From: Nelumbo lutea
Taxonomy: Eukaryota > Streptophyta > Magnoliopsida > Proteales > Nelumbonaceae
Direction: 5' to 3'
DNA length: 64,000 nt
Assembly (NCBI GenBank): GCA_022828595.1
Contig: JAKGHH010000003.1
Span: 10,292,934 to 10,356,933, forward strand
Position numbers and translations under genes: made by a program. The notes below the pieces were generated by a model, which did no database searches, was not told where the DNA came from, and saw nothing but the letters and a program-made list of their open reading frames with translations. Positions 1 to 13,605 of the stretch are shown piece after piece (position 1 is the stretch's first letter; every line of letters starts with the position of its first letter).

Positions 1-800
1 GGGAGCGACTTGTAGTCCACTCTCCTTGACTTTGCCCATGTCAACAAGGCGGCTGGGTCTTGTGTAGTATGGTGGCCCTTAGGCTTTGGGAGCGACTCGT
101 AGTCCACTCCTGGACTTTGCCCATGCCGAAGAGGCAACTAGGTCTTATGCAGTATCAAGCTGCTTGTGAGGTGCTGGGCTGACCAGGTGCCGAGCTATCT
201 GTGAGGTGCTGGGCTGATCAGGTGTTGAGCTGCCTGTGAGGTGCTGAGCTGATCAGGTGCCGAGTTGCCTGTGAGGTGCTAGGCTGATCAGGTGTCGAGC
301 TGCCTATGAGGTGCTAGGCTGATCAGGTGCCGAGCTGCCTGTGAGGTGCTGGGCTGATCAAGTGCCGAGCTGCCTGTGAGGTGCTGGGCTGATCAGGTGC
401 CGAGCTGCCTGTGAGGTGCTGGGCTGATCAGGTGTCGAGCTGCCTATGAGTTTGGTATTTTAGCCCTTAGGGTCTGGGAGCGACTCATAGTCCACTCTCC
501 TTGACTTTGCCCATGCTGAAGAGGCGACTGGGTCTTATGCAGCAGTGTAGCCCTTAGGGTTTGAGGAGTGACTCATAGTCCACTCTCCTTGCCTTTGCCC
601 ATGCCGAAGAGGCGACTGGGTCTTATGCAGCAATGTAGCCCTTAGGCTTTGGGGAGCGACTCATAGTCCACTCCTGAACTTTGCCCATGCCAAAGAGGCA
701 ATTGGGTCTTAGGCATCTGTGTAGCCCTTAGGCTTTGGGGAGCGACTCATAGTCCACTCCTAAACTTTGCCCATGCCGAAGAGGCGACTAGGTCTTAGGT
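1..800. repeat. Interspersed minisatellite, unit about 85 bp
   Basis: A unit of about 85 bp, recognisable by GGAGCGACTC, TAGTCCACTC, TTTGCCCATG and GAGGCGACTGGGTCTTA, recurs at about 1-60, 75-150, 466-540, 546-630, 634-715 and 719-800. It is interrupted at 165-455 by a different, shorter tandem repeat. There is no sustained open frame. The block lies just left of the LTR-like copy ending at 1957 and may belong to the same retroelement, since the sister LTR copies at 17.2 and 31.1 kb also carry variable tandem arrays. The left edge of the array is cut by the window. Confidence 0.85.
165..455. repeat. 35-bp tandem repeat, about 8 copies
   Basis: Eight or so near-identical units of 35 bp, each carrying GAGGTGCTGGGCTGATCAGG and a GCCGAGCTGCCTGT segment, run head to tail with a few substitutions per copy. 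The low divergence suggests recent expansion. No coding potential is seen. Confidence 0.9.
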
Positions 801-820
801 GGTGAGGAAGTCTTTTATCA

Positions 821-1957
821 GTTCGTCAATTCGCGCCTGAGCCAGGCCGCCAGATCGGTGCCCATGCCAGGTTGTGCCAAGTCGGCGCATGTACCAGGCT
901 GCCAAGCCGCCGGGCGGGCGCCTTAGAGCTATGATTGCGTTGCATCCGCCTCATAATGCGAGAGTTTCAGTTTCTTTGAATTCATAAAAAATGGAAACTA
1001 TAAAGTGAGAGCTTCAATTTCTAAAAAGTGAGGACTTAGCTTTCTAGGAGAACTTAGCTTTTTGTAGTATGTTCCCATAGACGGCGCCAATTGATGTAAC
1101 CGTTTCCGATCACGTATCATTTTTGTTTGGCTAAGTACCTCGTAATCCTGTTTGCTCCCAGGTGGCCGATGACTCAGGGGCTAAAGTGGAGCTCCCTTGT
1201 GTAGTGCAATCCGGCTGCTCCCTGCAAAAGATGATATGCTCATCCTTGTAAACGGCGGACCTGGTAGATCTGCAAGATCCGAATCAGAGAACCCAAGGTG
1301 TTTACCCAGCGAGGTCACTCCGATGGCTAAGTTAGCACTTAGTAGTGAGCTAAGAATGATATTAGAGAATGAGAGAGCTAGAGAGCAGGGGTTACCACCT
1401 CTCTTCTCACCTCTGGGGGGTGAGGCCTTTATATATTGGAGTCCTTGTGGGTTTGGTGGAGCAGTTCCTGGATTCCCGTTGTAATGGGACCTGCTTTCAT
1501 GTTAGGTGGGTAAAATGCCACCAATCTGTAAGATTGCCCGCTCCCATCTAAACCGGTGAGTGGGTAAGCTAATATAGCCGTTATGAGTCATAATCCCGTA
1601 AAGTGTGGAGTACGGGGGTGAGCTCCTTGGGGTTGTCATGCGGTGGTCAGTCTGACTAGGAGGCGAGCTGCCTGTGCAGTGCCGAGTTGTCTAAGTTGCT
1701 AGGCTACACGATAGCGAGCTACCTGTAAAGTGCTGCATGGTGGCGAGCTGCCTAGTGGCGAGCTGCTTGTGAAGTGCTGCATGGTGGTGAGCTACCTCTG
1801 AAGTGTTGCATGGTGGCGAGCTACCTCTGAAGTGTTGCATGGTGGCGAGTTGCTTGTGAGTGCTGCATAGTGGCGAGTTGCTTGTGAGTGCTGCACCTAT
1901 TTGTCATGAGGTGCCAGGTGTCACAATATCACTGGAGGGCCAAATCCGCATTCATCA
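821..1957 (+). mobile_element. LTR-like copy A (member of a three-copy family)
   Basis: This stretch shares an ordered set of landmarks with 17245-18157 and 31131-31829. These are a CTCCGATG(G/C)..TAAGT motif, a run rich in GAGAGAGCTAGAGA, GTGAGGCCTTTATATA (a TATA-box-like site near 1418-1426), a downstream tandem-repeat zone (here TGGCGAGCT(A/G)CCT units at 1660-1890), and an end of the form GTGTCA..ATATCACTGGAG..TCATCA at 1957. The distance from TATA to the end is about 540 bp, against about 570-590 bp in the sister copies. This fits a solo or truncated LTR of a plant retrotransposon with U3-TATA-R-U5 order. The left boundary is unclear and no gag-pol is present. Confidence 0.6.
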
Positions 1958-2632
1958 GAGTTCATTACAGATGGACCAGGTTTAATCCAATCCGATAAGT
2001 TTTCTGGACTAGATTGTGTCTAATTCAATTATTTATTTGACTGTCCAACCTGTTCAAATTGGTTTTAATTCAGATTGGATCCAATCCAAACCCAATCCAT
2101 TGACACCCCTACTCTTGATATTGGTTCAATCAGATCCGGGCCAATATAAATGTATTAAAGATGGAACAGACATTAGGTCTAAACTAGTTCAAATCAATGT
2201 GTAATTGGACTGCCCAATTTTGGACCCGTTCATATTGATATTTGATTCGGATGGCATCCAACCCCCAAACTTGATCCATCGACACCCCAATGTGCGTTGT
2301 TTTCTTCCTTAGGCCAAGTGGGTTTGATATGACTAGGGGTGTCAATTGGATTGGATTTGGTCCAATATGGTCCAGTCCAATGTGAGTCCATTACAAATGG
2401 ACCTAGTCCAATCCAGTCCAATGAATATTTTGGACCGGTCCAGATATTGGCTCAATCCAATATAAATTCATTATGGACGGATCAGGTCCAATCCAATATG
2501 TCATATTGGTCCGTCCAATCCATCGAAATTCAATATGTCTTATTGGTCCATCTAATCCATCCAAATAGATTTTGATTTGGATGGAATCTAACCCAAAATC
2601 GATCCATTGACACCCCTAGCCACGATACCTGT
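1958..2632. mobile_element. hAT-like non-autonomous elements, two degenerate copies
   Basis: Two adjacent stretches are built of oscillating TTGGATTGGAT / ATCCAATCC words. The second, about 2334-2619, starts TAGGGGTGTCAATTGGAT and ends ATCCATTGACACCCCTAG, a clear terminal inverted repeat of the TAGGGGTGTCAA type common in plant hAT MITEs. The first, about 1970-2292, is similar but lacks a clean left end. No convincing 8-bp target-site duplication is seen. Short ORFs here are products of the repetitive words. Confidence 0.6.
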
Positions 2633-3779
2633 CAAGCCACCTATATATATATATAATATCTCAACGAAAACAGATGCTTGGGATGTCATGAGGCTAACAA
2701 AAGAGATGGCTTCAAAGAAAAATTGGGGCAGGAGATATGTGAAGTCAGTTGACTCAGTTCAGGTTAGTGCTTCTAATCTGCCATGTATGTTCAACTATTG
2801 GTGACTCAGCCAAGGATGATTCTCTCATTTTCCTCTGGTTAGCTTGTTGAGTTGTTGGTTGCACTTGCAGCTTCAATCACTCCAAAGTTGCTTGTGCAGT
2901 TGTGCCAAATGTTCCTGGATGGGGAGCTTGGTTCGATCGAAAAGGTTCAATCGTCTTGGCTATGATATTTGGTATGTATATATGTATATTTATAATAAAA
3001 ATTATTTATTTATTGCTCACGAGTTTTACGAGCCCAGCTTAATTCATGGCCACCCCTAGATCAGGTTTAGGCAATGTCTGGTAAGTTGGACCCTCACACA
3101 AGTAGAAAATATTCAAACCTGGGACCTGATAGCATTGTTTATGGGTTGGGTTTAGGTACATTTATTCTGATTATTAATTGGGACAAAATCACAGACTCAG
3201 AATTGTTCTATTACTAATTAGACCAATTATATTGAAAACTGTATTTGTTTATTTAAAGGATAATTTAAATTTTAAATTTTGAATCTTTGATAATATAACA
3301 TTTATAAAATAATAGAAAAATATTAAATTATTTATATGTTAATAAATTAAACATTTTTAACTAATACTATCTTATTTATAATCTATCAAATATATCATTT
3401 CAAGCATAAAATATGATAAAAAAATTAAAATAGTATTATATGTATTTAATAAAACAATTGATTCGGGATCTGAATTGGTCGAAACAGGCAAAAATTGGAA
3501 CTGACTGATGCAATTAGTAATCAGGGGAAAACCATATTTTGATTGGGACAGGAAAAAAAAAAACGAATCCGACCCAATTATAAATCGAAACAAAATCATA
3601 AAACCGAAATCGCTATAATTGGTTCGGTCGATTCGGATCCGTCGGATATACTCGATCTATTGACATCATACTCGGAGTAGTTACAGGATCTTTTCGTCAT
3701 TTTATTTTATATGCTTAGGAACATTTTAGGAAATTCAGAAAAATAAAATGTGATAACGCACGGTATCCGGTCAACTATG
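2633..3779. other. Intergenic, no gene seen
   Basis: The stretch is AT-rich, with a short (AT)n at 2641-2655 and very AT-rich DNA at 3240-3420. Words such as GACTAATTAGACC and GGTTCGGTCGATTCGGATCC near 3190-3660 resemble MITE debris. The last 100 bp lead into the S23 promoter. No homology to a known protein was recognised. Confidence 0.5.
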
Positions 3780-3784
3780 AAAGG

Positions 3785-3838
3785 CTAGGGTTTATAAGGT
3801 CATCTTCTTTCTGGTTTCTCCCTCTGCCAAAACCCTAA
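3785..3838 (+). promoter_or_regulatory. Telo-box motifs upstream of RPS23
   Basis: An AAACCCTAA telo-box sits at 3830-3838 and its reverse, TAGGGTTT, at 3786-3793, about 60-115 bp before the ATG at 3900. Telo-boxes near the transcription start are a known signature of plant ribosomal-protein promoters and 5' leaders. The pyrimidine-rich stretch TTCTTTCTGGTTTCTCCCTC lies between them, as expected near a ribosomal-protein start site. The actual transcription start is not visible. Confidence 0.7.
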
Positions 3839-3899
3839 CTGGGTTCCTCGCCTTTAGTCGAAGAAAAAGATAGGCGAATCTCCGGCAGCCTAAGTCAGG

Positions 3900-6026
<2,127 letters not shown>

Positions 6027-8900
6027 ATATTTAGTAGTTAGACACGAATTGAGGTATTATAACTTATTTGTTTTATTATTTGTGATTACAGATGCATTTA
6101 GACTCCTTGTAGTTCATTACATTCCATTAGTAAATTGGGATGCATATAATCTTTGAAACCACCATTGATTATTAAGCTACCTATTTTAATTTTCTCGTGA
6201 GATGTTGAATTGATTTACGCATCACCATTGGAGGTGCTTCAGTCTTAAAGAGAGAGAAACAGGAGGGGTTTGGATATTATATTGTCAGGAGATTCAAAAG
6301 CACTATAGCAGGTAGGTAGGAATTTGGTATTAGGATTAGCTGAACGTGTTGGCTGTGTTCAGCGGGCTGTGGAAGTAAAGATAAACCCATGCTAGTTATA
6401 CATGGAGTCGACAGTGAGAAGTTAAATAGTTGCAAGTCCCATATATTTTATTACTGGCGTGAAGCACTATCATTGGTTCCACAGTAGAATTGATATTGCA
6501 AAGGAGTTGGGAGTTTTAACTTCTAATTTTAGGCACCAAGCACCATAAACCAGCAAAAAGCAACGTTCTGGAGGGTGTATTTGAGATTCCAATTTTAGGC
6601 TCCAAGCACCATAAACGACATGTCGGATTTGAGCCCAAGACCATAGGCTTTCCACTGACAACATAAATGATCCCGCGCGGGGATGGTCCGAGTAGGATTC
6701 TAATTCTATGCATAATTCCTTTTCTTAAAATGCTAGAGGATGCTAGGATCAGCATTGAATGGGGATGCGCATGCGATTGGATTTCAGGAGGTTGACAACA
6801 TTGAATAGTGGATGGTGAGAGCTTGTGTTGTAGGCTTTTATATAGCTGATGATGAAGTGTGAGATAAAAACGGGGTCAGAACTGGACTTTCTCTCAAATG
6901 GATGTACCTGAAATGCCTTAGAAGTCCAATTGTCCAATAAAAAAACGAATTAGATTTAAAATGCCAAAAATCCATATGAATCTATGCGGGATAGTTGGGT
7001 CATGCAGAACTTTAAATATTACATGTTACAGATACTCAGCAGTTTAATAAAGTATTTTGTATGGTGATACGAGGATCAATTTTAGGTTTCCCTTATTATT
7101 CTTAGGAGAGGAAAGATTTATATTTCCCTCAGCTTTCCCATTTGAATGACCTGTTTCTTAGTCGGTGTCCCATGTAACAGCGTAGAGATATTCTGGTGCG
7201 TTGCATGCTAGTAATATGCCATTGAATACCCATTCACCCTGCCCCCAAGACAGGTATTTTTTGTTCTGTATTTCTATAACCATTAGTTCTACATCTACAT
7301 GTTAATCCATGTGTAATAATGACTCGCTGGTTTGAAAACATATTTTTAAATAGCATAATAGAGCAGTGTCATATTGAATGTAAATATTAAGTTTCATGTT
7401 GACGATTTGACATAAAATGACATTGTCTCTAAACGCTTGAACTACCTGAGTAGATATGAAACAATCCGGCGTGGGGGTTATCATTGCTGTATCAAACTGG
7501 AGCAACATCACTTGAGTCCTGCCCCTGCACCACTAAAATATTTCTAATGCTACTATCGAAAAATGCCTGTTCGAGTTATTTTGCGCATTCGCAAACTAAA
7601 ATCCAACAAAATTAAGTCCGAAGCCATCATTTAAAATTGGACAGCAAGGTCCTGGCGGAACATGGAAACGTTAAACAACTCGGAACATTTGGATGCCGAT
7701 ACAGATTGTCTGTGAGTGAAAAAAGCTACGACCAGCTCAGAAGGTTCCCGGCCTTTTATGTGTCAATAGTTTTATACCAGCAGTAGCAATAGGCAATGTT
7801 CCTTTCTTTTCTTTATTTTTTTCTTTGGTTACAAATGGGATCACGCAGTGTAGGCATTTGAAGAACTCTTTCTAATGGTTAAAAAACAAAGTTTTAGGTG
7901 GCTTTTACAGAAAGAAAAAAGAAAAAGATAGAAACTCCCAATACCAACTAATCTCTGTATATAAAATGGCCCATGTCCAATATCCAATATCATGGAGCTT
8001 GCAGAGATCCTTCTTTGGGAGTAACGAAAAGAGAAGGCACAGTATTTGCTTCTTTGGCAAATCTCCCCTCCCATCATTATCATTAAAACGCACACCCCTC
8101 CAATACACATCCGTCTTGGGAGTTGGGAAGATAGACATGATACATTATTAAGTGGATGAACCATGAAACAGATCCCAAAACAGTTTTTATTTTCTTACAT
8201 CTGAAATTAGTGGAGGCGTGGAGCCTGGGGAACAAACTTGATGTAGAGGGAGCTTGCATATGTGATCCATCACAAGCGTATTGGGCACAAGCGATTGAAG
8301 GAATCCCCTATATGGTGTTGACAATCGGTGCAATTTCAGTTGTATGGTTGCATCCAGAAGAAAAGTGGGCCATTGATCTGCAGCCCCAGATCAGGAACGC
8401 CTCCCCTAGCAATTCTAGTAGAAAATGTACATTTTCTTTCCCGCAGAATTAAGTTGTGAAGACATACACTGTTACACCATACTTTATTCATCCCTTACCT
8501 TGTCTCTAATTATACTAATCATACAAAAAGTTTCCCCCATTTCAATAACTCTTTGAAGACTACTTATTTTTTAGGCCTTGGAGGTGGAGGTGCTCTAGAG
8601 AGGCTGCAAAAATTTCCTTTCTCTTGTTCCTAAGTAATCATGGGACACCCTGTTACACAATAAAGTGGAAGAGAAGGAATATCTTTACCTCCCGTCTTTA
8701 TGAAAAGAGAAGCACCCTAACTTTTGAATTCAAAACTCGGTGGCAACTGATTTATTAATAAGCCATCCCTTCCTTCCCAATGTCATTGTTTCTTATTGCC
8801 TTTTATCCTAACTCAAGGAACCGGAGAACCCCGATACCAAACCAAGCAGCCGTGCCTTCACACTGCCCTGAAAGGCTGAAACGAAGAAACTGAGCTGAAA
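6027..8900. other. Intergenic between RPS23 and the small membrane protein
   Basis: The S23 3'UTR must lie just after 6026; its end is not visible. A short near-duplicate, AATTTTAGGC(A/T)CCAAGCACCATAAAC, occurs at about 6523-6553 and 6592-6616. The open frame at 8156-8452 (98 codons) shows no recognisable domain and is not called. The last roughly 80 bp carry the leader of the gene at 8901. Nothing else recognisable was seen. Confidence 0.5.
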
Positions 8901-9281
8901 ATGTCGCTCTCTCAGTCTCAGCCTGCGGTTGTTTACCCAACAACTGTCTCACCACACCCTCCTTCACATTCCAGGGGCTCTTTTGGGACAGTTTTCATTG
9001 TCTTGGCCGTGATAATAGTTATCTCAACCATTGCTTGCTTCCTTGGCCGGCTCTGCAACAGCCATTTCTCCAGCAAAAAACCCAGAAGAGACCACAAATT
9101 CCACCCCAAAGAGCGAGACCTGGAATGTGGATTCAATAAGGGTATGCCAACAGCAAAACCAACTCGCCATGGAGACCAGGGCGGAAACGGAGAATTCAAA
9201 GAATTTAAACCTGCAGACAGCTTTGAAACCAAGGGAGAGACAAAACCAGCTGAAAATGGAGATGCTAAAGCAACTGCATGA
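8901..9281 (+). CDS. Small single-pass membrane protein, unknown function
   Basis: A single-exon frame of 126 residues. Residues 1-27 are Ser/Pro/Thr-rich (MSLSQSQPAVVYPTTV). Residues about 28-50 form one hydrophobic segment (TVFIVLAVIIVISTIACFLG), followed by a basic juxtamembrane stretch (SSKKPRRDHK). The tail of about 65 residues is hydrophilic, rich in Lys/Glu/Gly and probably disordered. I recall similar short plant proteins with the GSFGTVFIVLAVI segment annotated only as transmembrane proteins. The basic residues after the hydrophobic segment suggest a cytosolic C-terminus (positive-inside rule; inference). The start is the first ATG after a purine-rich leader. Its 3' end lies 175 bp from the convergent stress-protein gene. 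No function is assigned. Confidence 0.8.
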   Translation: MSLSQSQPAVVYPTTVSPHPPSHSRGSFGTVFIVLAVIIVISTIACFLGRLCNSHFSSKKPRRDHKFHPKERDLECGFNKGMPTAKPTRHGDQGGNGEFKEFKPADSFETKGETKPAENGDAKATA

Positions 9282-9456
9282 TGAGTAAAAAATAAGTTTC
9301 TTCATGTACAACACAATATCCTCTACTTTTCCAGCAAAAGCTTTCTGTTCTTAATTTTCTTCTTTTTGAAAATCTGACCGTCATTTTCACATGTAATATT
9401 GTCTACATGATGCTACATGATGCTACGCAAAAATTCAAGTGCTCTCTAGACACTGG

Positions 9457-12400
9457 TCAATCGTCAACAGGGTCCTGTGGTGCCTGATCTGCCTTGCGTT
9501 TGATTGTGATGACAGGGCACTCTGCATGTTTCGCACAAAATTCGCTCACTGTCCCAACAAACACCCTGCAAGAAGGTTAACCATAACCATAACAGTTTGT
9601 TAGATGTTCCGAGATATTCCTATCAAGTTGATTGGGCAATAGCTAATTCAAAAATAGCAATTTCTGTAGCAAGCCGTAGAATAAGAACTTTCACCAACAA
9701 GCAAGATAATGAAAAAACCAACATGGAGCCAGTAAAAATAGGAAGAGGACAAACTATAACTTTTTCCATCAAACTTTCAACCGTATATGTGATAAATAGA
9801 TGTCATGAGTTGGAACAGGGCAAACAGAGTAGGCACAATGAATGTTTTCAACTCAAGTGCTAGACATACTTTTGGAAAGGCCCAAGCCCACGACTTCCCA
9901 CAACTAAAAAATCTGGGCGAACCTTTATCACCTCATGGCAGATCACTTCCTTGGGATCACCTTTCTTTAACCATGCTTCACAAGAAACATATAAACATAA
10001 GCCAGACAAATAACTTAAACTAGCAGCCAATTCATCAATACTATTCTACCCATTATATGAAAAAAAATGTATATTTAGGAGGGAAGAAAAGGAAAATCTG
10101 AAAGTCTATCAGCCCTAAAAGGAAATCCTTAGATACCCCAATTTCTTCACATCTACCAACAAAGTACTCTAGCAAGTGAAGCCCTCTTACTTTGTCTCTG
10201 TTCTTCATTGCTTGAAAATCTTCAGGTGATGCATAAATACTGTCCATGTCATCAAACCCTACCATGAAAATAACAGAATACTGTTAGCTAGTAGTTCTCT
10301 CAAAACTGTTACTTTCACAAGATAGGAGTAAAAACTGTAAGAGCATAATTTTGGATTCAAGTCATGGTGAAAAAAAAAAGTAATTCCAACAAGTAAACAA
10401 AGCAGCAGAGACAATGGACCCATCAATATATCACTGTGAAGGTATTAAATTGTAATTTTAAAGCAAGTTTTGACCTGAAATCAAAATTTTCAGAAATGAT
10501 TGAAATTTCATCATTATAATAAACTTCAAGAAAATATTCAGGTTTCAGTATTTCTTCTATTTTTCCCAATTTTCTCCTTTCTTCCTTTCTTTTGTCTATT
10601 ATTCATCTCATCTTTCCAAGTATCCTCCATTTCCTATTCCTTCCCAATATCTCTATTAATTTTTCCTACTTAATCTAAGCCTATATTTTTCTTTTCACAT
10701 TGAAGGGGTTAGAAGAGCTTGGGGTAGAGCAAAAAGGACATGGGTAGAAGTAATAAGAAATTATTTAAGCACTAACAATTTAACAGTGGATATGACTTTA
10801 AATAGTATGGATTGGCGAAACAAGATTCATGTAGCCTACCCCATATAGTTGGGATAAGGCATGGATGATGATGATGATGATGATGATGATTACTCTATAT
10901 TTTTTATTTCATGCATGTGTTATTCCATAGTAGATGTATCAATATAATTTAGCTTTTCATAGATAACCATAGTTTGAAAAGAAGATACCCAAAACTACAA
11001 AAACATACAATTAAAAGATGGAAAATCCATCAGATGCTATATTTTGATAGATATAAAGTCACAATAACTGGGAAGAAATGGAAGCATACTGTAACCAACC
11101 TAACAATAAAACTAGCTCTGCAGGTCGTGGCTTTGGCATATCTTTTCATTGTGGAGGGAAATAATAGGTAAATACAACAAATTATGGAAGGCTCGTTTGT
11201 ATCCCTTCACAATATGCCAAGTTGCATAACAAAAGAATTTCAACTAATGTACCAGTTAAAGAATATAATCTTAGTCTGCAATAATATCATTTCACTATGT
11301 TTTAATTAAGGAGATATTCTATACAGTTTAGCTCAGCATTCATACCAAGAGGGCAGGAAAAAAGGCATTGTCAAGTAGCTTGATGTTCTACGAAAATAAA
11401 GTCCCAGAAAAATGCACGATAACCATCTTTAGAGTTGAAGTCTTGATGAGATGGCTAACATATTCTCATTGGCTCAACAACTTATAAGCTATGATGCCCA
11501 AATATGGATATGGACATAGACATGGATATGAGAAATGGGGATAGACTCAATTTCCTAAAATTCTGGACACTAGACAGAGATATGGGTATCCCAAGTAATA
11601 TACTTGTATCATGCACGTGCATCTAGTCTTTGAAGCTAAATTTCATTTTTCAAGACATATATCATGCATATGCATCTAGTTTTTCTGTATGTTGTATCCA
11701 GTATCATATCCATCATTATTATGCCAGGTGGCCCAGGCATGTATGGGTAAACTGGGTATCATAGCTTATGAGCATTACTCAAGTTACCTAAGGCCTAATG
11801 ATATAATAAATGTACAATCATAGGACCTGTTATTCTGTTAACATAATAAATTTAAAAGAGGAAAAACTTGAAGACCTGACTTAGTAGACCATATTCATAT
11901 ACATGAGGTGCATCAAAGGGTTGGAATCCATCTTTGAATCAGTCTAGCTTTTGAGAACCACCATTTAAATTTGCCCCAGTCAAATGATCTATCACTGTGT
12001 AGTATTCCTTGAAGAAGTTGGAAGGCTGCAAAAATCCAGGGGAAAAAAGCTTTATGCTTCAAATGGTTAAAACTATCCAATGAGGTTATTTGAGGATAGA
12101 GAACTAATAGTTTAGATCTGGTGAATAACGGAGTAATGGATCCATCTTGCAATGGAAGCTCATGCAGAAGGCGCTATTGCAGGGATACCTTACTTTAACA
12201 ACCCAAAATCCAGAAGCTCGGTTAAATATTGAGTGGCATTATACCCAAAAGACTACACATTTAGAGCAAAAGCTTATAACAGAATACTAATTTTGAATTG
12301 AAATTGTCAATAAAACTCAGAATAGGCAGTAAGAAGCATTACTATGGAGGAGAAAAAAACAACTAAGCCACACATGAAGAAATCTAGTAGGAACTTCCTA

Positions 12401-13481
12401 GGGGACATAGACCGATTAATATAGCAGAGCAGGTCATGTGATAAAACAAAAGGAAAAGATACTTTCCGAATTCCTTGGAGAGCTTTCTTTTGGATCAACG
12501 AATTTGTTGAAGAAGTTAGGTTTACAAAGAAGTCAAAGCCATACAACTGCTGCTAAACTACCGCCTTCAAACTAATAGATTTTTCGAACTACATTCAACG
12601 ATGATATACTTTGCTTGACGTCAACGGTTCAACATTTGGATTTCCACATAAGTCCTACCTGTATCAAGATCTCCACCTAACCTATATATCATAGAATAAC
12701 TGTTGGATCTCCTATCAATATGTTAGTAGTCCCACTTTAGCAGGACACCGGCAGATTACGAGGTTGCCCTATCAGTAACAAGTAACGAAATGGATGCATC
12801 ATCCCGAGGAAACCAATTCTACTCCCTGCAGTGTACTCGATACATGCTGAAATCAAAAGGACCCTGCACCTGTCCAGCCGTGTTTAGCCAGACATGACCG
12901 ATGGAATATGTAGGATAGCCCAGGCTGGATGAATATGATCTCCAGACATGACGATGTATAAACAGAATTCGCACTCGGTAATGTCTCAAAAATAACATAA
13001 AATAAAAAGAAAAGAACAGAATCCTAGAAAAAGAAAAAAGAAAGGAAGATATCTTTCAAAGTTTCAAGTTCAGAAATGGTTAGAGTTAGGGTTCATAAAG
13101 AAGGGAATGAAAATAAGATTAGCAGTCGCAAGATTCACAGATAAATTAAAACCCCGAAGGTGCAAAGAATATGAGAAGAAAAACAAATGAAAGCGATTGA
13201 ACTCGTTTTCTTTGCCGTAGTAATACAGATAATCAAATGGGAGAAGGTAAAGAAATCAAACAAAAAACTAAGCGAGAGAGAGGGAGAGAGGTACTATCTT
13301 CGTCAGGAACTTGAACGTGAAGGAAAAGGAGCTTGAAGTGACTAAAATTAGAGGGAATAATCTTCTGAAGAGTCCACTCGAATGCGCCGCGGCTGCTAAT
13401 GGATGCGTGCGGGTAACCTTTGATGGAAGACTCATTCACCCCTAACATTATTCGAGTTGGCTCCGATTCTACTCCATCCAT
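9457..13481 (-). CDS. Universal stress protein (USP) family, ATP-binding type
   Basis: Small alpha/beta nucleotide-binding protein of the plant USP family. Exons on the minus strand: 13481-13295, 10258-10137, 10045-9870 and 9565-9457. Joined, these give 197 residues. The start MDGVESEPTRIMLGVNESS, a central DDMDSIYASPEDF block, KKGDPKEVICHEV and the end TIKRKADQAPQDPVDD match this USP subgroup. The ATP-binding pattern G-2x-G-9x-G-S/T is intact (GSRG, nine residues, GT). Intron 1 is about 3 kb and holds a LINE fragment. Two junctions need care. The donor at 13294 is weak (GTACCT) and gives Arg where the family usually has Gly. The nearest in-frame acceptor for exon 3 (TAG before 10045) lies 57 nt upstream of the usual VSCEAW start at 9988 and adds 19 residues. 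Without them the protein is 178 residues. The promoter carries an E2F-like palindrome at 13568-13605. Confidence 0.9.
10690..10892 (+). mobile_element. LINE 3'-end fragment with (ATG)n tail
   Basis: Within USP intron 1, one frame reads GRAKRTWVEVIRNYL, then MDWRNKIHVAYPI and a stop. This is the C-terminal signature of plant L1-type reverse-transcriptase proteins. It is followed by CCCCATATAGTTGGGATAAGGC, typical of plant LINE 3' ends, and a (ATG)n run at about 10864-10891. It is a 5'-truncated copy, in the opposite orientation to the host gene. Confidence 0.85.
10893..13230. other. Bulk of USP intron 1
   Basis: A long AT-rich intronic stretch. Short frames at 11913-12152 and 12307-12546 (minus) show no domain and no plausible splice-linked USP sequence. 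The N-terminal exon joins directly in family sequence to the exon ending at 10137, so no extra coding exon is expected. No further elements were recognised. Confidence 0.5.
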
Positions 13482-13567
13482 TGCGCTATCAGTCTCTGTC
13501 TCGTTCTCTGTTTCTCACTGTGTAAGTCTGTAACTTGTGTTCGGTGTTTCGAATTCGATCTCTCTCG

Positions 13568-13605
13568 ACTTTCCCGCCCCTTGAAAAGGAAAGGGGCGGG
13601 AAAGT
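13568..13605. promoter_or_regulatory. Perfect inverted repeat with two E2F-type sites
   Basis: Two 15-bp arms (13568-13582 and 13591-13605) are exact reverse complements around an 8-nt spacer. Each arm contains TTTCCCGCC / GGCGGGAAA, a match to the E2F/DP consensus. A further TTCCCGC occurs at about 13612. The palindrome lies about 90-125 bp upstream of the USP start codon at 13481, in its probable promoter or 5' leader. It could alternatively act as a hairpin in the leader RNA. Confidence 0.6.

Noticed and set aside
3085..3135. Minus-strand sequence with a tRNA-like GGTTTGAAT word
   Set aside because: No cloverleaf could be built; the acceptor stem and anticodon arm are missing.
8156..8452. 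98-codon frame upstream of the small membrane protein
   Set aside because: No domain, no homology that I recognise and no clear link to the neighbouring gene.
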